NCBI GenBank assembly: GCA_900767325.1
Contig: CAAFYT010000042.1
Location: 1 to 13,957 of the forward strand
Direction: 5' to 3'
DNA length: 13,957 bases
From: Kiritimatiellia bacterium
GTDB taxonomy: Bacteria; Verrucomicrobiota; Kiritimatiellia; RFP12; UBA1067
The notes beneath the pieces are model-generated. The model had not been told where the DNA came from, did no database searches, and saw only the letters and a program-made list of their open reading frames with translations. A program made the position numbers and the translations under genes. This document shows, piece by piece, positions 1 through 7,338 of this stretch; positions within the stretch are counted from its first letter, which is position 1; the number at the start of each line of letters is the position of its first letter.

Positions 1-900
1 CCCGCGGATCTTCTTGATGGACTTCTTGATCGGCTGCCACATGATGTCCTCGAGTTCCCCGTCGCCCTGACGCACGCCCGTGATCCGATCGCCTTCCCGG
101 ATGCGTCCGTCGACATCGATTGGCCCGCCGGGCATGATCTCCTCGATCTTCAACGCCCCGTCGTCGGTCGAAAGCACCGCTCCGACGCCGCAGAGCGAGA
201 GGTTCATCTCCATGTCGAAATCCTCCTTCGACGTCGGTGACATGTAGTCCGTATGCGGATCGTAGGCGCGGCAGATCGCCGACAGGTAGCTCTGCAGCAC
301 CACCTCTTCGTCCGGCTCGGTGAGAACCGACAGGTACTGGCGATAGCGCTTCACCAGCTTCTCGACGGCGTTGAGCGCGTTGGTCGACTTGTCGAGCTCG
401 TGGCCGATGTTCATCACCAGAAGCTCGTTCTTCATCCGCTTGCGCCAATGCTCCTCGGCTTCTGCGCGCGTCACCGGCCAGGGCGCGTCTTTCCGGCGAA
501 TCCTGAACGTCTCGTTGGTGGCGAAGTTCCACTCCGTCCGCACGAGAAGGTTCGTCGCGAAATCGATGCGTTCCTTCAGACGCTCGACGTAGAGGTTGTA
601 GACATCGTAGCCGAAGCTGACGTCGCCGACCCTGATCTCGTCATCCAGCGTCTTCGCGCGCCGGGCGAAGGCGTCGAGATCGCCTTGGAGGAAGACGGAG
701 TGGTCGAAGTCGTAGAACGTCACGAGATTCGTCCACGCCTTCTGCGAGATGTCGTCGCTCAACCGCTGCTGCAGCACGTGGTTGCGCGGCAGCATGTCGC
801 CGACGCGCTTGGCGATGCTGCCGTAGTAGTTGCGCGGCCGAACGTCCGCCGGGGCCGTCAGGCAAAAGAGCGCGATCAGGATGGGGAGTTTCGTTTTCAT
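1..900 (-). CDS. prc: Prc/Tsp-type carboxy-terminal (tail-specific) protease, N-terminal 300 residues, cut by the window edge
   Basis: This is the start of a periplasmic S41 serine protease of the Prc/Tsp type, which degrades or trims envelope proteins from their C-termini. The frame is open from the ATG at 898-900 to position 1 with no stop. The product begins with a hydrophobic signal-like stretch (residues 4-17, LPILIALFCLTAP at 5-17). A long helical N-terminal region of the Tsp kind follows. The family sequence YDPHTDYMSP appears near residue 215, then SLCGVGAVLSTDD, which matches the Prc entry into its PDZ domain. The PDZ domain itself (from about residue 235) contains MPGGPIDVDGRIREGD. 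The Ser/Lys catalytic dyad would lie beyond the edge. The start overlaps the stop of the NERD gene by 4 bp (ATGA) and has GGAG 8 nt upstream, so translation is probably coupled. The family call is firm; the completeness of the protein cannot be judged. Confidence 0.9.
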   Translation of the reverse strand, partial: MKTKLPILIALFCLTAPADVRPRNYYGSIAKRVGDMLPRNHVLQQRLSDDISQKAWTNLVTFYDFDHSVFLQGDLDAFARRAKTLDDEIRVGDVSFGYDVYNLYVERLKERIDFATNLLVRTEWNFATNETFRIRRKDAPWPVTRAEAEEHWRKRMKNELLVMNIGHELDKSTNALNAVEKLVKRYRQYLSVLTEPDEEVVLQSYLSAICRAYDPHTDYMSPTSKEDFDMEMNLSLCGVGAVLSTDDGALKIEEIMPGGPIDVDGRIREGDRITGVRQGDGELEDIMWQPIKKSIKKIRG

Positions 901-1571
901 TGGCAGTTCTCCATTATGCCGACGAGGCGATCGAGCTCCAACGGCGCGATCACCACGCGATCCGAATCAAAGGCCTCCCGAAGTTCGTTGGAATTGATCA
1001 CGACGGCTCCGCGGGCATTCGCGCGGCGCGTTGCGAACGTATCCGAAGCGAAGGCCAGAACCGGCGTGACCTGCCCGTTCCAGCCGGCCTTCGAAAGAGC
1101 GCCCTTCACCAAGGCCGCCTCCCGCACGACCTGCGGAAGCGGCGAGCGATTGGGCAGCTGCCCGTCCAGAAGGATCTCGTCCTCCTCCAGCGTCACGCGT
1201 CCATTCCAGAACTTCGTCTCGATCGCGAACACGCCGCCCGGTCCGACAACCACGTGGTCGATGTGATTGCGCCCGACCGTGAAGTCGTTGAACACATGGT
1301 ACTTGTCGGACAGGTTCGCCAGGATCCCCGAGACCTTCTCTTCGCCGCGCGCGCCCTTGAAGAAGCGCTCGACGTGGCGCAAGCCCGCCAGAAGCCGCCA
1401 GATGACGTAGGCGATCGTCAGCACCAGCATCGTCACGCCGTAGATCGGCGCCGTGAACATCATCGCGACCGCGATGCCGGCGGCGAATACGCCCAGAAAC
1501 AGGGGCCAGAGCCCCGCGACCATTCCCTTGACGCGAGCCCATTCGCCCGCCACGCCGTGGACATTAGCCAT
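897..1571 (-). CDS. Membrane-anchored NERD-domain protein
   Basis: A 224-residue protein with two predicted membrane helices (about residues 18-40 and 43-63), followed by a soluble NERD (nuclease-related) domain. The NERD signature is seen as GARGEEKV (73-80), then HIDHVVVG (103-110) and FAIETKFWNG (115-124). The D of IDH and the E and K of ETK are the residues that correspond to the PD-(D/E)XK-like nuclease core. NERD proteins are presumed nucleases, but few have a tested function, and the substrate is unknown. The ATG at 1571 overlaps the dxs stop by 8 bp. It is preceded by GGAGGTGATC, the best ribosome-binding site in the window. The gene's own stop overlaps the start of the prc-like protease (ATGA), so NERD and protease are likely made together. 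Two N-terminal helices plus a cytoplasmic NERD domain is a known arrangement for such proteins. Confidence 0.85.
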   Translation of the reverse strand: MANVHGVAGEWARVKGMVAGLWPLFLGVFAAGIAVAMMFTAPIYGVTMLVLTIAYVIWRLLAGLRHVERFFKGARGEEKVSGILANLSDKYHVFNDFTVGRNHIDHVVVGPGGVFAIETKFWNGRVTLEEDEILLDGQLPNRSPLPQVVREAALVKGALSKAGWNGQVTPVLAFASDTFATRRANARGAVVINSNELREAFDSDRVVIAPLELDRLVGIMENCQ

Positions 1572-3255
1572 TGATCACCTCCACAATCGAATCGACATCG
1601 AAGCGCGATCGTCGCTCGAGTTCCGCCGGCGAACCGTGCGGAACGAACGCATCGGGCCAGCCGAACTTCAGATCGGCACCGATCGCCTCGCCGAAACCGC
1701 CCCTGATCGCGCCGTTCTCAAGCGAGACGATCCACTTGCCCTGTGCGCGCTGATGCGCGAGCGCCGCTTCGTCGAACGGCTTGATGTAGCGCGCGTGGAA
1801 CACGGCGGCTCCGACCCGCTCCGCGACCGCATTCGCCTTGGCGATCTGATCGCCCGTCGCCCAGATCACCGTCCGCGCCTCATCAGCCCCACCGACGACC
1901 TGCGCGAGCGCCGGCGCAGCCCCGCGCGGATAGCGAATGACCGTCGGGCCGCTGCGCTTCAACGCCTCGCCGAGGAGCGCCCGGAAATCGGCCTCGTCCT
2001 TCGGCTGGCAGATCGTCAGGTTCGGCAGCGTCCGCAGCATCGCGATGTCGTAGACGCCCTGATGCGTAACGCCATCCGCCCCGACCACGCCGGCGCGATC
2101 GACGCAGAAGACCACCGGCAGGTTCGCGATGCAGACATCGTGCATGACCTGATCGACCGCGCGCTGCAGGAACGTGGAGTAGATCGCCACGACCGGCCTG
2201 AGGCCGCCCGCCGCCAAACCGGCCGCGAAGGCCGTCATGTGCTCCTCCGCGATGCCGACATCGTGGAAGCGCGTCGGAAACTCGCGCGCGAAGTCCGCCA
2301 GGCCCGTGCCATCCGTCATCCCCGCCGTCAGCGCGACGATCCGCGAATCCTCCCGCGCCAATTCACGCAGCGTCTCGCCGAACACCTCGCTCCAGCTCCT
2401 CCCGACCGCGGACGCGGCCGCCGCGGGCCCGATGCCGTGATAGCGCGTCGGATCGTTTTCGGCGGGCTCGTAGCCCTTCCCCTTGCGGGTCACGACATGG
2501 ACGAGAACGCTGCGCTTGTCGTTCTTCGCCACCGTAAAGGCCTCCTTGAGCTTCGCGAGATCGTGCCCATCCACCGGTCCGATGTAGCGCAGGCCGAACT
2601 GCTCGAAATAGGCGTTGCCCAGAAACAGACTCTTCACGCGTCTTTCAAAATTGTGATAGACCTCGCGCAAAAACGTCAGACGCAGGCGATGCCCGGCTCT
2701 CTCCGCCGCCATCTTCACGCGATTGTACCGCGCATTGGTGATCAGCCGCCCGAGCAGACCCGACAGCGCGCCGATCGGGCGCGAGATGCCCATCTTGTTG
2801 TCGTTCAGCACGACGATCACCTTGCGGCACGAGGCGGAGAGGCAGTTGAGCGCCTCGAAACTCACGCCCGTGGCAATCGCCGCGTCGCCCACAACCGCGA
2901 CAACGTGCTCCGAACCCCCTCGCAGATCCCGCGCCGCCGCCAACCCCTCGGCGACGGAGAGCGCCACGCCCGCATGACCGGAGACCGCCGCGTCCGCCGT
3001 GCTCTCGCCCGGGTTCGGAAACGGCGAAAGCCCGTCCAGCTTGCGGAGCGTATCGAACGCCTTTCCGCCGCGATCGGTCAGAAGCTTCCACGCATAGGCC
3101 TGGTGCCCCACGTCCCACACGATGCGATCGACCTTCGGATCGAACACCTCGGCGAGCGCCATCGCGATCTCCACGGCGCCGAGCGACGAAGCCAGATGCC
3201 CACCGTTCCGCGTCACGACCTCCACGATCCGCGCCCTGATCTCCGCTGCCGTCAT
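1564..3255 (-). CDS. dxs: 1-deoxy-D-xylulose-5-phosphate synthase, N-terminally short form
   Basis: Dxs makes 1-deoxy-D-xylulose 5-phosphate from pyruvate and glyceraldehyde 3-phosphate, using thiamine diphosphate (ThDP). This is the entry step of the MEP isoprenoid pathway. The 563-residue product shows NGGHLASSLGAVEI (17-30), WDVGHQAY (47-54), the ThDP-binding stretch VVGDAAIATGVSFEALN (121-137) with NDNKMGIS (151-158), IGPVDGHDL (225-233), the catalytic-Glu region VGIAEEHMTAFAAGLA (333-348, E337), DRAGVVGADGVTHQG (386-400) and RYPRG (441-445). The usual GDG of the ThDP motif is GDA here. The protein begins where the family's AEEIR helix begins, so it lacks roughly 35-50 N-terminal residues compared with the common ~620-residue form. 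The open frame extends to 3381, but that extension reads across the upstream gene and does not look like Dxs. The ATG at 3255 overlaps the upstream stop (ATGA) and has no good Shine-Dalgarno, pointing to translational coupling. Confidence 0.93.
   Translation of the reverse strand: MTAAEIRARIVEVVTRNGGHLASSLGAVEIAMALAEVFDPKVDRIVWDVGHQAYAWKLLTDRGGKAFDTLRKLDGLSPFPNPGESTADAAVSGHAGVALSVAEGLAAARDLRGGSEHVVAVVGDAAIATGVSFEALNCLSASCRKVIVVLNDNKMGISRPIGALSGLLGRLITNARYNRVKMAAERAGHRLRLTFLREVYHNFERRVKSLFLGNAYFEQFGLRYIGPVDGHDLAKLKEAFTVAKNDKRSVLVHVVTRKGKGYEPAENDPTRYHGIGPAAAASAVGRSWSEVFGETLRELAREDSRIVALTAGMTDGTGLADFAREFPTRFHDVGIAEEHMTAFAAGLAAGGLRPVVAIYSTFLQRAVDQVMHDVCIANLPVVFCVDRAGVVGADGVTHQGVYDIAMLRTLPNLTICQPKDEADFRALLGEALKRSGPTVIRYPRGAAPALAQVVGGADEARTVIWATGDQIAKANAVAERVGAAVFHARYIKPFDEAALAHQRAQGKWIVSLENGAIRGGFGEAIGADLKFGWPDAFVPHGSPAELERRSRFDVDSIVEVING
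1573..1582 (-). promoter_or_regulatory. Strong Shine-Dalgarno site for the NERD gene
   Basis: The minus strand reads GGAGGTGATC just ahead of the ATG at 1571. This is a ten-base match to the canonical 16S rRNA 3' end complement (AAGGAGGTGATC). GGAGG ends 6 nt before the start codon. The site lies inside the last codons of dxs (encoding VEVIN), so the C-terminus of Dxs and the ribosome-binding site share the same bases. It fixes the ATG at 1569-1571 as the NERD start. Confidence 0.7.
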
Positions 3256-4643
3256 TTGCGTTTCATGATCAGGAGCGTGGTGGCGTTCTGGCCGAAGTTC
3301 TCCTCGCGCGACACCAGCGCATACCGTTTCTTCAGGATCTGCCAGAATTCGATCTGCTGTTCGATAGGCCGCTCGTGGCACGCAGGCGGTTCGATGGCAA
3401 AACTATAGCCCGAGAGCGCCGCCAACTCACACGGCGCAGAATCAAGCAACACCATCCACTCCTCCTCCGTCAACATCGCGAAAGGCCCCATCTCAAGCCC
3501 CTTCGGAACACTTCGCCCCGTTTCGATTGCGAGGTAGAGATCTTGCGTGAGCAGATTCTTGCCATTGGGATCGATCTCGTTGAGCGATTTCGCCACCGCC
3601 CGCAACTGGGCGAGCTCGCTCCGGTCCTTCCGAAGCGACCAGAAGCGATCCTGTCCATTCGTCATCCAACCCTCCAAGAGCGGCGAGCCAAAGGATGTCG
3701 CGAAGACCAGCCCCAGAGTCAGCAACAGCCCCTTGCGACGATCCTGCGCGACGAAGTTGACCGCGGCGAAGACGGCCAGAAGCCCCATGATCGGAACCTG
3801 ATAGTCGTCATAGGGGAACGGCGCGAGAATCTGCACGAGAAAGACGAGCGCGAAACCCCAGATCAGCGCCCGCGCCCGCGCAAACCCACCCAAGCCGAGC
3901 AGGATGAACACCGGCAGATACCACCGCACCAGTCGGCTCAGCGAGCCCACCTTCCACACAAGAGCGCCACCCTCGCGCAGCGAATGGTACGATTGCGCCG
4001 CCAAAAAGCCGTGTAGCGCATCCGCATCCACCAAAAAGCCAAACGCCAACATCAGCCCCAGCACAACGCCACACGCGAAAAACACCTTGCGCCGCCAGTC
4101 AAGCGCGAGCCAAGCAACAATCGCCAACGGCGCGAGACTGACCCTTACGCCTGCGGCGAAGGCGAGCGCCAGCCCGGAGGCCAACGCCATTGCGCGACCC
4201 TTCGCGGTCATCAGCAGAAAGCCCGTCATCACCAGCAGCATCGCCAACGCATAGGTCTTCGGAATCGTCAGATAGTAGAGATGGTAGAGATTGCACCCCA
4301 GGAGCAAAAACGTCACGATTGAGGCCTCCCGACGCAATCCCTCGGGCGCGAGACGCGCCGCCAGCGCAGACGCCACGGCGATTCCCAACGCCCCGATCAG
4401 CAACGTGAAGATCCGCGCGCCCAGCAGCCCGTACGCATCCCAGATGCCGTGAAACGCCGAATAGACCATCGGCATCACAGGTCCTTGGGTGAAGAAGAAG
4501 TCCCGATAGGGCATCTTTCCCTTCGCGATCAGGTTCGCCGCGTAGAGATACCAGCCCTCGTCCTGATTCAGCCCGCCCCACCAGACGGCCACGCCGCCGA
4601 GGATCAGAAAGGCAATCAGCGCGAGGATGAAATACCGCTTCAT
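3252..4643 (-). CDS. Polytopic GT-C-type (family 39/ArnT-like) glycosyltransferase
   Basis: A 463-residue integral membrane protein. It has an N-terminal membrane helix (about 4-22), then a first periplasmic loop carrying LNQDEGWYLY (25-34), with the acidic DE pair typical of GT-C enzymes that use lipid-phosphate sugar donors. GKMPYRDFFFTQGP (42-55) is also characteristic of this family. Many hydrophobic helices follow to about residue 320. A soluble C-terminal part (about 325-463) comes next. Such proteins transfer a sugar from a polyprenyl-phosphate carrier to a lipid, glycan or protein at the outer face of the inner membrane. The acceptor and sugar here cannot be told. The start at 4643 has GGAGG ending 7 nt upstream and overlaps the tsaD stop by 4 bp. 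The downstream neighbour dxs supplies precursors for the polyprenyl carrier, which may be coincidence. Confidence 0.75.
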   Translation of the reverse strand: MKRYFILALIAFLILGGVAVWWGGLNQDEGWYLYAANLIAKGKMPYRDFFFTQGPVMPMVYSAFHGIWDAYGLLGARIFTLLIGALGIAVASALAARLAPEGLRREASIVTFLLLGCNLYHLYYLTIPKTYALAMLLVMTGFLLMTAKGRAMALASGLALAFAAGVRVSLAPLAIVAWLALDWRRKVFFACGVVLGLMLAFGFLVDADALHGFLAAQSYHSLREGGALVWKVGSLSRLVRWYLPVFILLGLGGFARARALIWGFALVFLVQILAPFPYDDYQVPIMGLLAVFAAVNFVAQDRRKGLLLTLGLVFATSFGSPLLEGWMTNGQDRFWSLRKDRSELAQLRAVAKSLNEIDPNGKNLLTQDLYLAIETGRSVPKGLEMGPFAMLTEEEWMVLLDSAPCELAALSGYSFAIEPPACHERPIEQQIEFWQILKKRYALVSREENFGQNATTLLIMKRK

Positions 4644-5674
4644 TCGCCCACCTCCAGGCAGGGGTTCACATCAAGCGCGAAATCGTCCACGTGCGCGCGG
4701 CGGTAGTAGGCGAGACCTGCGATCATCGCCGCATTGTCGCCGCAATACCCCGGTTTCGCCATCAGAAGCTCGACGTCCGCCTCTGCGGCGACTTCTCCCA
4801 ACACGGTGCGCAGGCGCGAGTTGAGCGAAACGCCGCCCCCGAGCACGAACGCACGGTAGCGCGCGCGACGGAGCGCCGTGCGCGTGCGATCGGCAACGGC
4901 TTGGACGATCGCCTCCTGGTAGCTGGCCACGATCCGCGGAATCTCGCCCGCATCCGCGAGGGCCTTCACGCCGCCGTTCTTCTCCACATGGCGGATGAGC
5001 GCCGTCTTCAGCCCCGAGAAGCTCACGCACAACTCCGCCGGCAGCCCCGCGAGCGCCGAAACGCCCTCGCGCGGACGCCCTTTCGGAAACGCGATGAGAT
5101 CCGATTGCCCATATTCGCACGAGACCCTGTCGATCACCGGTCCGCCCGGGTAGCCGAGACCCAGGAGCTTCGCCGCCTTGTCGAACGCCTCGCCCGCCGC
5201 GTCGTCCAGCGTCTGGCCAATGATTCCGTACTGCCCGTATTCGCGCATCTCGACCCAGTTCGTATGCCCGCCCGAGATCGCGAGCCCCAACGCCGGCATC
5301 GCCTCGGCCGGTTCGCGCGTTCCATCCAGAAACGGCGTGTGCAGGTGCGCCTCGATGTGGTTGACGCCGATGAGCGGCGCGCTGAATCCCTTCGCCAACC
5401 CCTTCGCCGCATTCAGCCCGACGATCAGCGCCGGCGAAAGTCCCGGCCCGTAGGTCACCGCGATGGCATCGACCTTCGCGTCCCCCAGCGCCTCGGCGAC
5501 AACCTGCCGGATCTTCTCCACATGGGCGCGACTGGCGATCTCCGGCACAACGCCGCCATAGGGCCGGTGCAGGGCGATCTGCGTCCAAACCACGTTCGAG
5601 ACGACCTTCCGCCCGTCTTCGACCAATGCGGCGGCGGTTTCGTCGCAGCTCGTCTCTATGCCGAGGATCAGCAT
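4640..5674 (-). CDS. tsaD: tRNA N6-threonylcarbamoyladenosine transferase TsaD
   Basis: TsaD (Kae1/YgjD) transfers the threonylcarbamoyl group to A37 of ANN-decoding tRNAs, together with TsaB, TsaC and TsaE. The 344-residue product begins MLILGIETSCDETAAALV. It contains GGVVPEIASRAH (40-51), the metal-binding HIEAH (106-110) and SGGHTNWV, FSGLKTALIRH, and GGGVSLNSRLR with CGDNAAMIAGLAYY near the C-terminus. This is the full set of ASKHA-fold motifs, and the length is normal. Its ATG at 5674 lies 1 nt after the stop of the secreted-protein gene, and its stop overlaps the glycosyltransferase start (ATGA). No other t6A gene is in the window. Confidence 0.97.
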   Translation of the reverse strand: MLILGIETSCDETAAALVEDGRKVVSNVVWTQIALHRPYGGVVPEIASRAHVEKIRQVVAEALGDAKVDAIAVTYGPGLSPALIVGLNAAKGLAKGFSAPLIGVNHIEAHLHTPFLDGTREPAEAMPALGLAISGGHTNWVEMREYGQYGIIGQTLDDAAGEAFDKAAKLLGLGYPGGPVIDRVSCEYGQSDLIAFPKGRPREGVSALAGLPAELCVSFSGLKTALIRHVEKNGGVKALADAGEIPRIVASYQEAIVQAVADRTRTALRRARYRAFVLGGGVSLNSRLRTVLGEVAAEADVELLMAKPGYCGDNAAMIAGLAYYRRAHVDDFALDVNPCLEVGE

Positions 5675-5675
5675 C

Positions 5676-6506
5676 TCACCAGAACTTCCACCAGGGGTTG
5701 CTCTTCGGCTGCACGCCGCCTTCCTTGTACATCTCGCGCACGCGCGCCGTTCCGGCCGTCTCCGGATCGCGCACGACTTCGCTCCCCCGCAGTTCGAGAT
5801 TCTCCGGCAGCGACCAGAACTCCGTTCTCACGAACTGGTCCTGATTGAGGCGATGGAGAATGACGACCTCGCCCGTCGGCAGGATGCTGATCGACGGCTT
5901 CTCGAGCCGAAGGATCGGCCCGAGATCCTGCGACGTCCATTCGCGATTGGAGCTGCCCGTGTCCCGCGCAAGCAGATAGAGCCGCTCGGCGTGGTTCCGG
6001 TTCCAGTAGACGAGATCGAATTCGCGCTGGAGTCCGCTGCGATTGGAGAACATCTGCATCGCATGCACGAGCCGCACGCCCTCCACGATGTCGAACGCGC
6101 GGATCGCGCCCTCGAAGCGCACGCCCCGATGCACCAGAACCGGCTTGGCGAGATAGCGCCGCGGTTCGCGCAAGGCGTAATGATCGCCGAGGAAGACCTC
6201 GAGCTTGATGCCCTCGCCCGATTCGAGACTGAAGGCGCTGACGAACGGAATGACGCTGACCTTGGTCAGCTGCGACATGTCATTCGCCCGAAAGACCTCG
6301 ATGAAGAACCTGTCCTTCGCGCCGGATTTGCCCACGCAGATCCGCTCCGGCGAGGAGTTGGCGATGTCGACCACGCCGCGGATGCGCTCGCCCGAGACGA
6401 AGTCGCCTCCGCTCAGGCGCAGGTTCACGTCGATCTCGCTCGTCGCCGCCCGCGTCGTGAACGCCAGCGCCGCCATCAGCAGCAGCATCTCGATTCGTCT
6501 CGTCAT
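5676..6506 (-). CDS. Secreted protein of unknown function
   Basis: A 276-residue protein that I do not recognise. It opens with a basic n-region (MTRR) and a hydrophobic core LLLMAALAFTT, ending at a plausible signal-peptidase site around residues 20-21 (TRA-AT). It is therefore probably periplasmic or exported; there is no Cys suggesting a lipobox. The mature part is mixed alpha/beta-like, with no repeated motif or obvious catalytic signature. The first part (about 24-60) reads like a beta-sandwich segment (INVxLRLSGGDFxSGExIRGVVDI style). The C-terminus is aromatic and basic and ends NPWWKFW. GGAGG lies 4 nt before the ATG at 6506. The gene sits 10 bp after the MBL-fold hydrolase and 1 bp before tsaD. 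Codon use looks like its neighbours, so it is a real gene, but no function should be assigned. Confidence 0.8.
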   Translation of the reverse strand: MTRRIEMLLLMAALAFTTRAATSEIDVNLRLSGGDFVSGERIRGVVDIANSSPERICVGKSGAKDRFFIEVFRANDMSQLTKVSVIPFVSAFSLESGEGIKLEVFLGDHYALREPRRYLAKPVLVHRGVRFEGAIRAFDIVEGVRLVHAMQMFSNRSGLQREFDLVYWNRNHAERLYLLARDTGSSNREWTSQDLGPILRLEKPSISILPTGEVVILHRLNQDQFVRTEFWSLPENLELRGSEVVRDPETAGTARVREMYKEGGVQPKSNPWWKFW

Positions 6507-6516
6507 GGATCCTCCG

Positions 6517-7338
6517 TCAGATCTCCAGCGTCAGCCCGTCATAGGCCGGCTCGACGCCCTTCGGCAGCTTGCGAAGCCACTCCTCGTGGGTCAGGTCGTG
6601 GCACATGTGGATGAGATAGGTCCGCTTCGGCGCGATGAGCCCCACATAGCGCAACGCCTCCGCGCACGTCAGATGGGTCGGATGCTCGCGCTCCCTGAGA
6701 CAGTTGAGGACGAGCGTCCCGACGCCGCGCAACCGCGCCACCGTCTCGTCCGGCAACGCATGACAGTCGCTGACGTAGCCCAGCGCACCGCCGATCAGAT
6801 AGCCGCAGCAGGGAAAGCCGTGCTCGACCTTCAGCCGCTCGACGGCGATTCCGCCGATCGCGAAGGCCGCGTCGTTCACGAACTCGATCTGCGGACGGTA
6901 GAGACCGTGCTCGCCCCCCTTGGCGCTGACGTAGGGGAAGATCTGATGCATCTGCTCCTCGGTCTCGCGCATGGCGTAGCACGCGAGCGGCGCGCCAATG
7001 CAACGCTTGGTGCGGCCATTCGCACCGTCCGACTTCGGATCGCACGCGACCCACTGGCCGTTGAGCGTGTTGAAGCGCCTGACGTCGTCGAACCCCGCGA
7101 CATGGTCCATGTGCGCGTGCGTCAGCACCACCGCATCCACCTTCGAAATGCCGAGCTCCACGCACGCCAGGCGCATCTCCGGGGGAGTGTCGATCAGAAA
7201 CGCGGCCCGCTCGCCCTTCACATAGGCCCCGCAACGCCGCCGGCGATCGCGCGGATCGGACGACGTGCAGACCTTGCACGCGCACCCGATCTGCGGCACA
7301 CCGACGCTCGTTCCGGTACCTAGGAAGGTGAACGTCAT
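6517..7338 (-). CDS. PhnP-like metallo-beta-lactamase-fold hydrolase
   Basis: A 273-residue MBL-fold protein close in style to PhnP, the phosphoribosyl cyclic-phosphate phosphodiesterase. It begins MTFTFLGTGTSVGVPQIGC, a hallmark of this branch. GCACKVC (18-24) follows, like the structural zinc cysteines of PhnP. The metal site is HAHMDH (74-79, HxHxDH), followed by GYVSDCHALP and, near the end, LIHMCHDLTHEEW, which supply further metal ligands. No phosphonate genes are nearby, so a role in C-P lyase metabolism is not supported. A general cyclic-phosphate or nucleic-acid-related phosphodiesterase is as likely. The open frame extends upstream to 8835, but only the part from the ATG at 7338 makes sense. 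That ATG overlaps the stop of the sugar porter by 4 bp, while the longer frame reads across the porter gene. Confidence 0.85.
   Translation of the reverse strand: MTFTFLGTGTSVGVPQIGCACKVCTSSDPRDRRRRCGAYVKGERAAFLIDTPPEMRLACVELGISKVDAVVLTHAHMDHVAGFDDVRRFNTLNGQWVACDPKSDGANGRTKRCIGAPLACYAMRETEEQMHQIFPYVSAKGGEHGLYRPQIEFVNDAAFAIGGIAVERLKVEHGFPCCGYLIGGALGYVSDCHALPDETVARLRGVGTLVLNCLREREHPTHLTCAEALRYVGLIAPKRTYLIHMCHDLTHEEWLRKLPKGVEPAYDGLTLEI

Noticed and set aside
253..1266. A 337-codon open frame on the plus strand
   Set aside because: Runs antisense across two well-supported minus-strand genes (prc and the NERD gene) and looks like compositional shadow.
1453..3408. A 651-codon open frame on the plus strand
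   Set aside because: It lies exactly antisense to dxs, is rich in Arg, His and Asp in the way GC-rich shadows are, and resembles no protein family; dxs on the other strand has complete motifs.
4691..5848. A 385-codon open frame on the plus strand
   Set aside because: Antisense to tsaD, which is full length with all motifs; the plus-strand product has low-complexity Arg/Ala composition.
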